Of a stretch of 46,116 nucleotides of DNA, positions 1-13,000 are shown piece by piece. This DNA comes from Chloromonas sp. AAM2 (taxonomy: Eukaryota; Chlorophyta; Chlorophyceae; Chlamydomonadales; Chlamydomonadaceae), in NCBI GenBank assembly GCA_004335635.1, contig QAXH01006314.1, forward strand, positions 63,767 through 109,882, read 5' to 3'. Numbering within the stretch: the first letter of the stretch is position 1; every line of letters begins with the position of its first letter. Below the pieces are notes generated by a model. The model was not told the origin of the DNA. It made no database searches and saw only the letters and a program-made list of their open reading frames with translations. Position numbers and translations under genes: made by a program.

Positions 1-3000
1 TCAGGGTAGGCCAGGGCGGTGCCCATCCCGTTCCGTGTCCTCTGACGGCTTCCCTGGTGTAAATACATATACAAGAAAAGGTTCTCACAGGGACTGCCTG
101 CTGTCACAGCCCCTGTGCAATCCCAGATGTGGGACAAGATATCTTGAGAATTCTGCTAACAGTGTGTTGACTGTGTCAAAGTGTTCAAAATGGCCGTTTG
201 GATTATAAGTTTGCGTCAGTTCTTTATGTCATTGTGCTCTGGATCTCTGGTAATCCCCCACCACTCTCACTGCCACTGTCCCGGGGTTGGCAGTCAACAC
301 CGCCTACCAACACCAACACTAGCAACACATCCCCTGACCGTATTTAACACCGCACGAATAAATGGACAAAGTCCTGAAATCACCAACTCTCCACAACATT
401 AAACACCTCATCATTGAACCTGGGATGCGACGGCCATAATTTCACTGGAAAGGTGACCATACACCACCTCAGCATCACACGCCAGAATTGTCCCAGAACT
501 GGCAAACATCTTTTTCTTTTGCACCTACCTCGGCATCAAGCGCAACCAGACACCCCTGTTCAACAGCCAGTGTGCACAGGCCGTGTGGGCGTCTATGTGA
601 GACTGGGATCGACGCACCACGATACGATAGCAGTGGTGGTGACCACCTCTGGAGGTGCTATCCTGACCCAAACCACGACCCAGGCTCAAAAGGCCTGAAA
701 GTTGATTACTGACCCATTGAGGTGGTGATCGTGTTAGAAGGCTCGGCACAACCTTGATGGTGACTATGGACATGGCCAAAACAACTCAATCTGAGAAGAC
801 TGCAATGTATAAAAATGAAGGTCGCATAAGCTTGCAGCTTGCATCTACTTCCGGGAAAGTGTTCCAGGAAAAGCGTTTTTTGCAAGTGCAGCGTGCAGTA
901 TGTTGCAGTATGTTGCAAAATGACTGGTACATGTTTTGGGGGTGCAGCGTTTCTTTACCTAGATTTCCACCCCGACCGTACCAACCGACCAACCAACTAC
1001 CTGGCTGAAAGCCCCTAAGGATTGCCGAAGCTGCTGAGACTTGGCAGATGTAATCCTCACAGCATTTGGAACAAGTTCTGTGTCAAAAAGTGAGCCTGAT
1101 GACCGGCAATTGTTGGAGAAAAAGGCCCCCGTTATTTCAAAACGGTTTTTGTACATCAAAACGGTCGAACTTTGGCTTGAAAAAGGGCCGGAAGCGCGCT
1201 AAGGAGACCTGTTTGCCTACCTGTACCTGTTTGTACCACTTGGAATCAGCCCAATCCAATCTATGGCTGGTGAGATATAGCAATATAGCCAATTTGCCTG
1301 GGCACAGCTTTTCAGTACGCCGGCCAAATCTCATCAGACTTGGTGCTTCTTGATCCTTGTAACAAGATCTGTCTGTGATGTTAGAGATCATTCTGAGTTT
1401 CCCCGCCATCCGTGAGAAAATGGGCTCCAAACATGGCTGTTCCTGAGATCTGACAATACCCTAATTCTGCACAAATTCTGTGTGCTGCAGCTTACGTCAA
1501 CGGAGAGGATTTACCTTCTACAAATCCACACACACAATGTGTTCGTGCTCTGTTTCAATTACAATAAGGAGGCAAGCAGTTTTGTTTCACTGCCTGCTCA
1601 TGCCAACAAAAATCCAGTCTGTCTGGTGGTGAACGCACACCCCCTACCGATACAGGGATACATCCAAAACAGGGAGCACACTACGTTAGCTTGTCTGTCT
1701 CCATTTTCCATTCCGATTGTTCATTGTGGTGTTCAAGAGCCTTTGCATGCTCGGCGGGAGGCTGGCGGCCATCTTCAGCTCGTGTCCTGCCGTCTTCAGC
1801 AGTGTGAGTCCAAGGAAGCATGGCTGTGGAGTGCGCTGAAGACAAAAACTCCTCCATGCTTTGCTTGTCAGCGTATGCGTACACAGTTTGCACAACAACC
1901 CATGCAGCTGGGACGTAAGCTGGTTATCCCATCGACTGCTGATGCTGTTGTTTGGAAGTCTCACAGGTGAAGTCTCTAAGCAAAGGCCAAGCTGTCATAA
2001 AGCGGACTGGTTGCCACTCAGGTCACACCAATCCGTACATTGTGGCGTTCAAATATATGAATGAAAGAGTTCCACGGCACCACCTGAATATAGGCTGCCC
2101 CACCAGCTCGATTTCAAAAGAAATGACTGCTCAACAGAACTCGGCACGGGTCCCTCTTGCCCTGTAACAGGGCACACAAGGGCCAGAGGTCAAGATCTAA
2201 GATCTAAGATCTCCAACTAAGCAGCGGCCCATAAAAAAGTTGGATTCTCTCCTTCAGGGACTAGGAAGCAAACGGAAGGTCATCAGCTTGTCGTCCACTC
2301 CACTCCGTAAAGTTCTGGTTCCGAATCCCAAACAAGGCAGCTGCATCACACGCACACAGACCCTGGCGCAAGCAAGCCCATCCACAATGCACGTGCTTCT
2401 GACCAGGGCCAGAACATGCCGCTGCCTGATGCTTTTGGCAATGCAGCCATTGCCTTCAAATGCACATGCTGGAAGCGTTTGCCAGAGTTTTCCTTATTAG
2501 TCCCTGCTGTTACTGCTGTCGTGCAATCGAATGTGCCCCGTGGGCAAAAGTCAACGGGAGAACATGTCTGAAAGCATGACTGCCGCCTCCTGCACACATG
2601 TCACGATAACCAACTCCACCAGTCCCAACCAGTCATTGTCCATAAAATACGGGTCAGAAGAACATGCCTTTGCTGCACGCCGCGAGCATGCAGAATCTTG
2701 TAAAACGCAAACGTGAGCTCGACTTGCTGATGTACTTCTGTTCTTATAGGGAGATGCCGGGATGATGCATGCATTCGGAACAGTAGGCTTGTTGCAATCC
2801 GTGTGTACAGCAACAACCCTGGGGCATGAGACTGCGCCTTTGGGAAAGAGGAAGTCAGAAGCCTATCTGCAGGGCGCACAGGCCTGGCGCACCAGCATTG
2901 ACCACCCTGGTGCACATGCCACTGCGTCTATGCAGGGATGCACAAAGCTAATGTGCTGTGTGGCTCCAGCAACTAAAACAAAACGCTTCCAGCTGACGCT

Positions 3001-3216
3001 GTGTTACGTCTCTGGCCCAGATGATGGTTTATGAAAAACAGCATGATGATGGGAACGCGCACTAGTGCCGTATGTAGGTACCGCAGTGATTCGTATCAAC
3101 GATGGTTCTCTCGGGTCTGTCACGTGTGCAACTGGCAATTCAGTACTATGCAGCATGCAGCCGTCCTGTGTGCAAGGCATGCAACAGGGGAGTTGATATG
3201 ATATGAGTGAGATGTC
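1..3216. other. Region without a recognised gene
   Basis: Both strands contain only short open frames (the longest is 162 codons at 1482-1970 on the plus strand) without a recognisable domain, a chain of phase-compatible splice sites or family similarity. Two small repeats lie here: one copy of the dispersed motif at 485-520, and three copies of a 7-base AGATCTA unit at 2193-2212. The 3' flank of the HERC-like ligase begins at 3216. A distant exon of a gene starting left of the window cannot be excluded. Confidence 0.5.
485..520 (+). repeat. Dispersed CCCAGAACTGGC motif, copy 1
   Basis: GAATTGTCCCAGAACTGGCA followed by AAC and a T-rich run. It is shared with copies at 24088, 28584 and 42393 on the plus strand and 41476 and 45507 on the minus strand. 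Confidence 0.85.
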
Positions 3217-6200
3217 CTATTCGAGGCCAAATCCCTCCGCGTTGTTAATAGCCAAGCGCAGCTGCTTGGCCAAACGTACGCGTGTGAGGTACTCTGGCAA
3301 CAGAAGCGTGTTGAAGCACGTGTGGCTGGTTGGAAGACGGGACGAGTCTGGGCCGGCCCGCTGCGGTCAGAGGAACACGGAGGACACACGCATGTCAAGA
3401 GGACACAAGCGCACCACAGGACAATGCAGGACAGGACTAACTTAACAGGCCTGGCTGTTCCACACTCAGCGACCAGAAACGGCATGGGTATCCGCTTCCC
3501 AACTCCCACAGATTGCTGACCACCTTCCATCGCTGACATGCACTCTTGAGCAATTGATTACCGATTCTGCATCACAACTCACAGCATCGCTGCACAACAA
3601 GGCCACAACCTAAACCCACTTCAACCACTCCAATGCCTGCGCAGGTCGCACCTGTATAAGGCACCTCAAGGTCCCCAGACCGCCAATGGGAGCGCGGTCT
3701 GACCCCGTGAAGAACTTGAGAAACCGTTTCTTCTCGTCGAGAGGCAGCTCATTGCGCACCTGGACGACACAAAGCAACGCAACAGTGGGCATACCGCGGC
3801 CGGACGCGCAGTTGACCACTGGCCTGTTGGCTGGCCCGTTGCTTAGACCGTTTTCAGATTGCACCTGCGAGCTACTCAGGGTGTGCAAATGCCTGGGGGT
3901 GCAGAGTTGACAGTGCTTCCACCATCGCCTTCGCCGCTGGAAATGCATTTCAGTGGCAAGTTCAACAACCATCTGCCTGCCGGCGGCAAACCACGCTGAA
4001 TACTGCATACTGCAGAGATTGTTTCAGGTACGCCTCTGCCAGTCACAAAGGCTGGCCACACCTCCACCCCTTGATTGTTACCCTGTGTGACATCCCCCAT
4101 GTACTCACCACGTCCCAGAGCCACACCACCACCGGGCTGTTGGCCGTGTACCCGCCCTCGTACTTGGCGTTGCGCTGCAGCGCTCCCCAGTCCAGCATGG
4201 GGTTGCCACACACTAACCGTTCAAGCTCCTGCAGATAGGATTGAAACCAGTGTGAGTGTGACGCACATGCTACAAGCTGCATATGATACAGTATGACACG
4301 CCAGAGGTTGCTTTCAAGCAAGCAAAACAAACACTGGACAGTAGTGAGGCGTGCAAAGCTTCCTGGGCTTGTAAGAGGCCCGGGAGTACAGGAGAAGCTG
4401 TACGCAGGCTGCTAATGCCAGCCTTGCACGCTACAAAGGCGCCGGAAGCATCAGCAACTCCAGCTGCGTTGAGCAGTCTCAAGCTGTCGCAAGTGACCGT
4501 GGCCACCACTGCCCATGATGCACAGCCGCTCTGTCCCTCACCTGTGAGTTGAACAGACGCAGCGCCGGGCCGTTGCACATGACGCCAAAGCCGCGCGCGA
4601 AGGCCTCGAACTGCCACTTGATGGAGTCGTACAGGTAGTGGCTCACCAGGCAGTCCGCGTACGCTGAACGATTCTCCTCTGCGCAGCAACAGGCAGCAAC
4701 AGACATGCAGCAGGCTGGTAATTGCAGGCAGACCTGTTGAGGCTAGACTACAGAGGCACGTGTTGCAAGCAACTCTCGTGTAGATTGTATCAAAGGCCCA
4801 AAAGCATGGGCTGCCTTGTACGAACATTGGTACCACATTAGGTACAAATCCGCGCATCAAAGAATGCGTGTAGCCCAGTGGCTCCATGTAGCTGATTGAC
4901 CCTCGAAGATGGCGAGCTAGAGTAAGGTTCAGATGGCGAGCCAAAGTTCAAACGTGCAGTCCTGTACTCAAACTACTGCAGTGGTTCTGACGCACCTGTG
5001 ACGGGTATCTGCTCGCCTCCCGGCACTAGCTCCGTGGTGGTCCTCACGCCCCACGCCTCGCCCTCCACTGCCCACGTGAGGCACAGCAGGTCCTCGACAG
5101 TGCCGGGGGGGCCCTCAAGCTGAGGACGCACACAAACACACAGCAACCAAGTGAGATTTGCTTGACCACACGCAACTGATCATAAGCAATGTGGTGCAAA
5201 CGCATGCGATATCATTTCTTGCTACTGTCCCTGACTGCATCATGGGGTCAAATGCAGGGCAGTAGAACAGCCTGGCACATGCATGCAAGCGCTGTGGATC
5301 CCAGCTTTGTGGGCCTCGTTCCAGCCATGATGGTCTGATTTCAAAGCCGGCTTGCTTGCTTGAAGCCTGACTGTTTGCTGCTTCATGCTCACATGCACTT
5401 GTCCCACGACCGGTTAGTTTCCTCACCTCCAATAGCTGCTTGACGCTGTTGCCCAGCGGTGGGCACATCTCCGTCAGCTCGAGCAGCCCCACAGGCACGC
5501 CCAGCATCTGAGGTAATAGCAGCCAACAACAAAGAGCACCGAACCAGTCACAGACAGGCAACCTCAGAAGCGTGCACAGGCCGTGTCACGAGCAGCCAAC
5601 AACAGAACCATCAGAAGGGCACATCAGAGCAAGTCACAAGCAGTCGACGACGCGCACGTGCCTTGCTATCACAACTTGAAACCATGTGCACAGGCCTAGC
5701 ACTGCAACACAGCACACATAAGCTGGACCCTGTCCCTGCGCAGATGCCTTTGCTGTAGGGTCAGACTCCCTTGATTCACTGGTCAGACTCCCTTCCTTCA
5801 GTGCACTCGACCATGAAACACCTGTTGCACATCCCTAGCGCCTCTCAAAGCGGCCTGCATTCAACCGCCATTTTCCTTCAAGACCCTCATCACCCCGCTT
5901 GCGAGGACCCAGCAGGCATGAGGATGATTATCCACCGACCCATGCCCTCATATGCAAAATCCGTCAACCAAATCACACACCTTTTTATATGCGACCATTG
6001 GCAGTGGGAAGTCCAGCAGCACCCTGTTGTAAACCGCTAGACCGAGCACCAGACCCAGCAGCTGATACTGGTGGGCGTGGCAAAGGCTGTGACGGGGAAA
6101 CCTGAGGGAGTGCAATACGATAAGATGATAACCAGGCAGGACTTCATTGGACATTCTTGCCAGCACAAACCACAAGCAACTCATACACCTTCGGCTTGGG

Positions 6201-7096
6201 CCTTGCTGACTGTCAGACACACCTTTGCTGGACGTTCTGGCGGCATCCTGTTTTGCACATGGGGATTGACACACGGGCCTACTTAATCAGCAGCAGAAGC
6301 TGCACAACCGCAATACGCGGAAAGCCGTGTAACGCTGATGCGTGTGTCCCTCACCAGTACGTGTTTGTGTCTGGCTGGATTTCCATGAGTCCAAATTCCG
6401 GTTTAAGCAGCTCTGCCAGGAGCAACGCAAAGAACTCTTTCTTCACGCCGCCGGCATCAATGCCGTCCTCCCCAATGAAGTGCACACGCAGGGGCTTGAA
6501 CAGGTCACGACGCACCTGCAGGGAAGACATGCACAGCAAAGTGTTGAAGCAAGAGCGTACAAAGCTGTGCAATGAGCAGCAGAGACATAAAAAGTAAATG
6601 GCTGTGTTAAGAGCGCATAGCACAACAGTCACAAGCTGAGGCGCTGTGACCAGGCAAATGAGCCTTCATTACCAGCAGCAGTATGCAACATTGTAGGTCG
6701 CATTCAGTTTCAATCATGTGCAAGATTGAGCTTGACTTGACTTGATGCCGTGATGCAAGTGCCACAAGCTATCAAGAGCACGTGCCACTAGCGCTGCAAT
6801 CCAAGCCCATGCGACAAAGTGGGTGGTTTGTGCTGTGTTCTGTGAGCACACGCTGCTTGATTTCAAGTTCCACAAGTGGGTAGCGAAGGGTGGTCGTATT
6901 AAGCATGGCGCCAACCATGGGTTTTTCGTCTCACTACGTGGCTCCTTCTCCGAAAAGAGAAACCTTTCCCACTCGTGTCACTCACTTGTCTTGTGATCTC
7001 ATCCAGTGCGTCTTCCACCAGGTGTGTGCGGCGCACGCGGATGATGCACATGTCGCTGTGGGTGCCGGGCATGGTGCACTCGCTGGGACGGGGCAG
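3217..7096 (-). other. HECT catalytic domain of the HERC-like ligase
   Basis: Nine exons encode a complete HECT domain of about 368 residues. Landmarks in order are [44 protein letters not shown], the P-L-L loop around [53 protein letters not shown], and the catalytic segment [17 protein letters not shown]. The active cysteine is residue 1975 in my model. The protein ends 32 residues later in NNAEGFGLE, as HECT ligases do. The C-terminal aromatic residue at about minus 4, often needed for catalysis, is present as Phe (GFGLE). All core motifs are intact, so activity is expected. Confidence 0.95.
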
Positions 7097-10000
7097 CTGC
7101 GGCCAAAAGGCACAACCAATACACACGTCAAACCATTACACAACGCACACAACCACATGAACGCGTTTGCGTGCGCCTTGCACTGCCTGAATGTTGCATA
7201 CAGTAGAAGCCAGTGTATGTTACTGGCACACTGGCAAAGCAGCATGTGTGTGATGTTGTAGCCGGCATTGATGATGGTTGTAACCACTAAGTCATAATTA
7301 AACCAGCCTCTAACCTTGAATGACTCGGCCCGTCTGTCTGACATCAAAGCGGCGACTTCCTCTGCATCCGCAGCGGCCGAGGACCCGGTAGCACCCCGCA
7401 CGCCGTGACGCAGCAGCGCGGCGAGCAGGCCCCGGAATCCCTTAGTGCGACTCCGTGACCCGCTGCTACTGCTACGTCCCAGGCCCGGAGGCCCGCCCGC
7501 GCCTCCCGCTCCCGCCAACCGCGCGCCTCCACTCCCACCGGCCACGCCAGTGCTGCCCCAGCTGCCCTTATCCAAGCCTTCTTCCTCTTCTTCTGCCTCC
7601 GCCGCTGCCACTTTATCCAGGACGGTGAACATGATGGCTTCCTCGGCGCCTGCTGCACCAGAGTAGCTGGAGCTGCCGCCGTGGTTGCTGTTTGAGCTGC
7701 CCGCCTCGCCTCGGCCCCGCGCCCGGGCAGAGCCAGACTCGGAGCGGGTCACGAAGCGAGTGTGCTGACCGTACAGCTGCTGCTCCATGCGGGCATGCGC
7801 CACCGTCTGCATGCGCAGTGCGACACGCGAACATTCAGAATTGAATGCACAAGTCCAAACGATTCTTTACAATATGAAAAGTGGCAAACGGCAAAAGGCC
7901 CACGCATTCAGTAGAAGGCTTGCAGTTGTGCATGTCTGCTTGCCGAACCAAACTGGCATGCGGAAGATTTCCCTACCACGTGGCCCTGATGCAAGTCTGG
8001 GGCGCGCAGAGTACTGTCTCAGGCTTCCCCTTATGAGTGCTTGCTTGTGCACCTTGCCTAGCACAGATTACCATATCAGATTACCTGTTCCATCTGAAAC
8101 CGTGCCTCAATATGCAACAGATTGCTCTTGGCACGAGCATCCAGCAGAAAGGGGTACGTGCAGAAGGAGAAGGGCCCTGGCTCGGACACGGGGCGAGGTG
8201 CAGGGGGTGCAGGGGGCACCACAGGAGTGGCGGCTGCAGGCTCAGGTTCCAGGTCCTGCCAGTCTGTATTCCGAAGCAGACTTGACCGGCCTGCCCCTGC
8301 ATGCGGACGCGGGGGTGGGCTGCCGGGCTCAGAAAGGCGGCTGGCGCCGTTAGAAGACCGACCCCTTCCGCCTTGCCCCTGGCTCGACCTATCGTCCAAT
8401 TCAAACATAGGTTGTTGGGGGGCGGAAGTGGTTGGTTGGGCATTCAAGCCACTGCGGGGTGGCAGGCCTGGCCGGGGCCGGGACAATGGTGCAGCAGTGC
8501 AAGGCGGCTGCGGTACCGGAGGCAACGTGACGATGGTAGGTGCGGGGTTGTCACCCCATGCTGTCTGCCTGCCTCTGGTTGGGGAGGGGCTGGAAACGGA
8601 GGGGGGCAGGCCTACATCTGGGTGGTGCGAGCGGCGCTGTTGCAGCTCAGCAGTGCTGCCTGTCAACGTTCGCCTACAAGCCGGCGCGCCTCCGGTATGG
8701 TTACTGTTAGGGTTGCTGATGTTAATAGGTGGCAGAGCTACTGTGCGACGTCCAGGGTCACTCATGCGCATGCTAGATTGTGTAGGCAGTTCGTTAAGCC
8801 CGTTGCTATCCGGTTCGTCCCAGACTAGGGTTTCGCTGCCAGCCTCGGATATCCGAGACGCAGCTTGTGCGCCCGGCAGTGGCGAGACTTGCTCTGTAGC
8901 GCTATTCCCAGCAGGCGGTGTCAATGCGAGCGGTGTCAGTCGCTGCTGTGATGAGTTATTGCTACCGGAGCTGCCGTCGCTGCCTGTGCGAGCAACAGCG
9001 GAGGAGGGGGCGAGGGCATTGCCGCTGCGACTGCGGCTGGGTGGGCCACCAGTGGGTGAAGTCAGTGGTGTGCTCTCTCGGTCAGAGTCCGGCTCGCATG
9101 CGTAGTACTGTGCGCCTGATGTGTTGGTGACGGGCCTCACGCCTGGCAGGCCACCACCCAGGTCCTGAGTGGTCCGCCATGCCGAGTAGTGGTCCTGGAC
9201 GTCCATCTTCTCACTACAGGAAACATGTGAAAAAATGTTCTGTTGTGGAATTCCAAACGACAGCAGGCCAACGAGAATTCGCTACTAAACAGAGCCAGAC
9301 GTTTCCACTGGTTTGACAGTGCAACATGACGTGCCAAACAAAGGAAACGAATACAAGGGTACTCGGACGTACAGTGACAGCGTGAGCAGTCAGTCAGTCA
9401 GGCCCAAACAGCAGCTGTCAACAGCTGGTCTGGTGACCATCTCAGACCATCGCAAACCAGCTCCACGATTTTGTGTACTCCAGCTTTAAACGTGGTAGCT
9501 TTGCCCAGTCTCCCGGTGTACCTGATGAGGGTGTTGTAGAAGCACTCCGGTGGCAGGCGGCCCCCGGCCAGCTGGTTGGCCGCCTCCACCCGCGCAAGCA
9601 CCTTAATGACGGCCATGATGCTGCTGGTGAGTTTCTTGACAGCGGCAAGCTCCTGCAAGCAGAGTCGTACATGACATTGGCTGTGCCACAGAGTTATGTG
9701 TAAGGGTTCGCCGCCTGCGGAATTGGCAGCGGCGGCTGGCCGGCTACCTACCGTGTGCCTTGCTCACATCCCCATCCTATGTAACTGCCCCCGATGTAAA
9801 ATGATACAAGAATGTACCCATACAGATGACGTTGACTGTGCAAGCTGAACAGCTGCGATTACATCGCACAGCTGCAGCTGCAAGCTTGTCCAAAGCTGGG
9901 AACTCGTCCACTGCCAGAGGTGCTCGTACCTTTGTGATGAACGCCTGCATGGGCTGCACCAGGCGCTCCAAGAGCAGGTCAGGCGGGTAGGATGCCCACC

Positions 10001-13000
10001 AGCGCACCAACAGCTGCGCACGACACGTACATATAACAGGATTCAGTGAGGCAAGCATGGGATCGACAGTTCTGCTGTAGAGCGATGAAGCGCACAAGCC
10101 AGCATGCAAGCTGGACACCACTCTAGTGCTGGCATTAAAAGGAAGAGAAGCATGAAGAGTGCACCACAAAAATTTGATCCAGAACGTTCTACATCAAACC
10201 AGGCTAACTTGGCTGACTAGACTGCTGTCTTAACCCAACTTGACCCAGATTGCTGCCTTGGCCCAAACAGATTTGACAACACAATAAACACGCTCACCCT
10301 CCTTGCCGCTGCTGGCGCTGCCAGTACTGCATGACACAGCTTGGGCAGCAGCTGCTTGCAGCACGTGGGGTCTGACAGGAGCGGGCTGTGCAGGGCGGCC
10401 AGCAGCACCTGAAAAAACATCAGGTCAATCAAATCAGGAAGATGTGGCCAAGCAGGGGAGCCACAGCTCTGAGGGCCAGTGCAGCTCCCTTGTGTGACAT
10501 CCCCCCGGCTCATTATATGCAGTGGGTCGTCATGTGTGCTGGGTGGTGCGTGCATAGTCGGCGCACCAGACATTCCATGTCCTGTTCATGCACACACATC
10601 CTCACATGCCTGCTACCGGACACTGTGCAGTATGCTGTGCGTGTCCTACTCCTTCCATGCTGCATGAAGCCTCATTTGTTGCACGCACAGTTCTGCTGCA
10701 TGCAGCCTCACCTGTGCTCTGTCCGGTGCCCTGAGCAGCGTTGCATGCACCATGAGATCCTCACACAGAGTCAGCCCACAGCGCAGCAGAGCCTGAACAA
10801 CGAGCAGCATACACACAGCTCAGATATGATATGAGTTAGTCTCGAGCTGGCATCTAGCAAGACCTTTCAAGACATTCGCACAGATGAGTCCACTAGGTGC
10901 ACCAGTGATTGCCATCAAGCCAGGACATTAAACAGCCCACGCTGTGCCTGCGCCAGGCAAATGCTTGCTAAGCCAGGAGCAAGTCATCTTGTATGGAGAA
11001 GCACCACTCATTACAAGAAAGTGCAGCTTAGGCCTTACAAGTGTCATCAGATGTCTGGCTCACCTGCTGTAGCCCATATCTCTGCAGCTCACACATGGCA
11101 GGCCCCTGGTCATAGTCAGCGGCCAACGAGCCCAGAGCAGCGGGCTCCTTCCTGCAAGCAGCATAACCTCTTCAATGTTATCGGGTGGCCAAAGATGAAC
11201 GAGATGACACCTTGACCGACTATGACGTGCTGGGAGTGTCAACGCAACAGCACAAGCATCACGATAGCAAGGCAATAGTGGAAAACCACAAGCCATCAAA
11301 CGCCGTGTTGCTTGCCATCAGCAGACTCTTAACTAAACCTATGACTGTGCACCGAAAAATGCGTACTGAATGTACACTTGCCTGCACACATCAAGCATGC
11401 ACGTGCAGCTTCAAAGCTTGCCTATCCTGTGATGCATCCCACGCACCCGACTCCTGACAGTTCCAGCAGTGAGCAGTACAGCTGGTCCAGCAGCAGGATA
11501 TCCAGCGGCAGCGACAGCGGTGTCGCCAGTGCTGCAGCTCCCACAGCAGCTGACCGTGGCGTCACTGGGATAGACTTGGGAAGCGAACCGCTGGTCCCTG
11601 CTGGACCCTCATTTGTCGAGCGAGGGGCACGGTGCCTAGGCGAGCCTCCCAGCATTTTCAAGTCACTGTTGAATATTCCGCTGCCGCTGAGCGCAGCGGT
11701 GGGCGTGCGGATTAGATTACTGGCGGGGGTGAGGGGCGTGCGGGGCGCACGCACGGCAAGGGCTGCGCAGAGCGCGGCCGGGGAGCTGAGCACCAGGGAT
11801 GCACCGCGTGCCACGTTGCGCAGTGCTAGCGCGAGTTGTGCTGTCGGACCGGTGCCGCCGTTTTGAAGGGCCAGGGCGCGGGCCACGGCTGCCTGAAGCC
11901 TGCGTAACATTAAGGCAGACAAATGCAATCGCAAGATATCATGGCCTGTCCTTGGATCCAATCGCAACAACACAAATCGTCTTTGAACCTGGTTCCTTAG
12001 CAGGTGAACTCAGAACAGGAACAATAGGGCATTTTCACAGCATACACGGCGCGATTAGCTCAAGTGAGGACAGGGAACACACATGGGGCGCTGGTAAACG
12101 TGCCTTGAACGTTTGGTAAACGTGCCTTAAACAGCTGCTGCGTTGCACCTGACAATCCAAGCCGGCAAGCTTCACTCACTTCGCTAGCAGTGTGACCTGC
12201 CAGGGGCTAGGGTTCTCCTGCTGCTTCCGCAGCAGAATGGCCGTATTGCATCCGCCCGCCACCACCTCATGCAGCACCACCCCGGGACCCATGTAAGGGG
12301 ATCTCATAGGCGCCTCGTACAGGATCGTTTTAGTGGGCGATGGATCTGCCTGGCCATCCTCATCGTCATCTAAGCTTCCCCTGTGCTCGCGACCCAGCCT
12401 TGACATTCCGCTGACCAACATGCTAGCACCAGCAGCTGCCCGAGTGGCGCCTGCTGTGGTGCGGACTTGGAAGCCCGGCCCGCCAACCACGTCTGTCCCG
12501 CAGTCCCCGTCGGACATGGCGTCTGAGCAGCTATTACTGCTGCCGTGCCCTGCAGGGCTGCTCTCCTGGAAAGGGCTGCCCTGGCCGCCGCCCTGCACTG
12601 CTGATAGCTCCTCCAAGAGAGTAGAAGTCAGCTGCAGGCGCAGTGGGCGCAGGATGATGCAGCCACCGCCCCCACCCACACAGTTGAGGCTGTCTGTGTG
12701 GGACGGCTGAGGGGCATCCAGGCCCTGGGGAATCACGTGTCCAAGCTGGCCTGCTTCACACCTACCGCAGCCTGAGCAGGGCAGACAAAACAGTCCATTG
12801 TTGAACAGTCCAGTAATCAACAGCTGAGTGTTGACAAATCCACCAAATCACAAGGTGCTTAAACCGGTAAAGCAGCAAACAGACATGCCTTGCCTAGTGT
12901 TAACGGAACTAAACAATTTATGATTTCTGGAACAGCAAAGCGTCAGTTCTCGTCTTCCGTATCAATTGCTGCACTTAATGGCTTACCATAGACAGTCCCA

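Noticed and set aside
1482..1970. Plus-strand open frame of 162 codons
   Set aside because: No motif, no codon pattern or splice support; probably chance.
8122..9105. Plus-strand open frame of 327 codons
   Set aside because: Antisense shadow of a large low-complexity exon of the HERC-like ligase, whose splice phases fit on the other strand.
9137..9206. ATG at 9206 as the start of a separate HECT gene
   Set aside because: The exon begins at 9213 after a good acceptor and joins ECFYNTLI in phase to give a HERC-like segment, so the ATG is internal.
3217..12180. Two separate genes, an RCC1 protein and a HECT ligase
   Set aside because: LLAK at 12180 has no usable stop except by reading through a GTGAGT donor. 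Splicing to 11899 keeps phase, and the summed exons are an exact multiple of three to the HECT stop.
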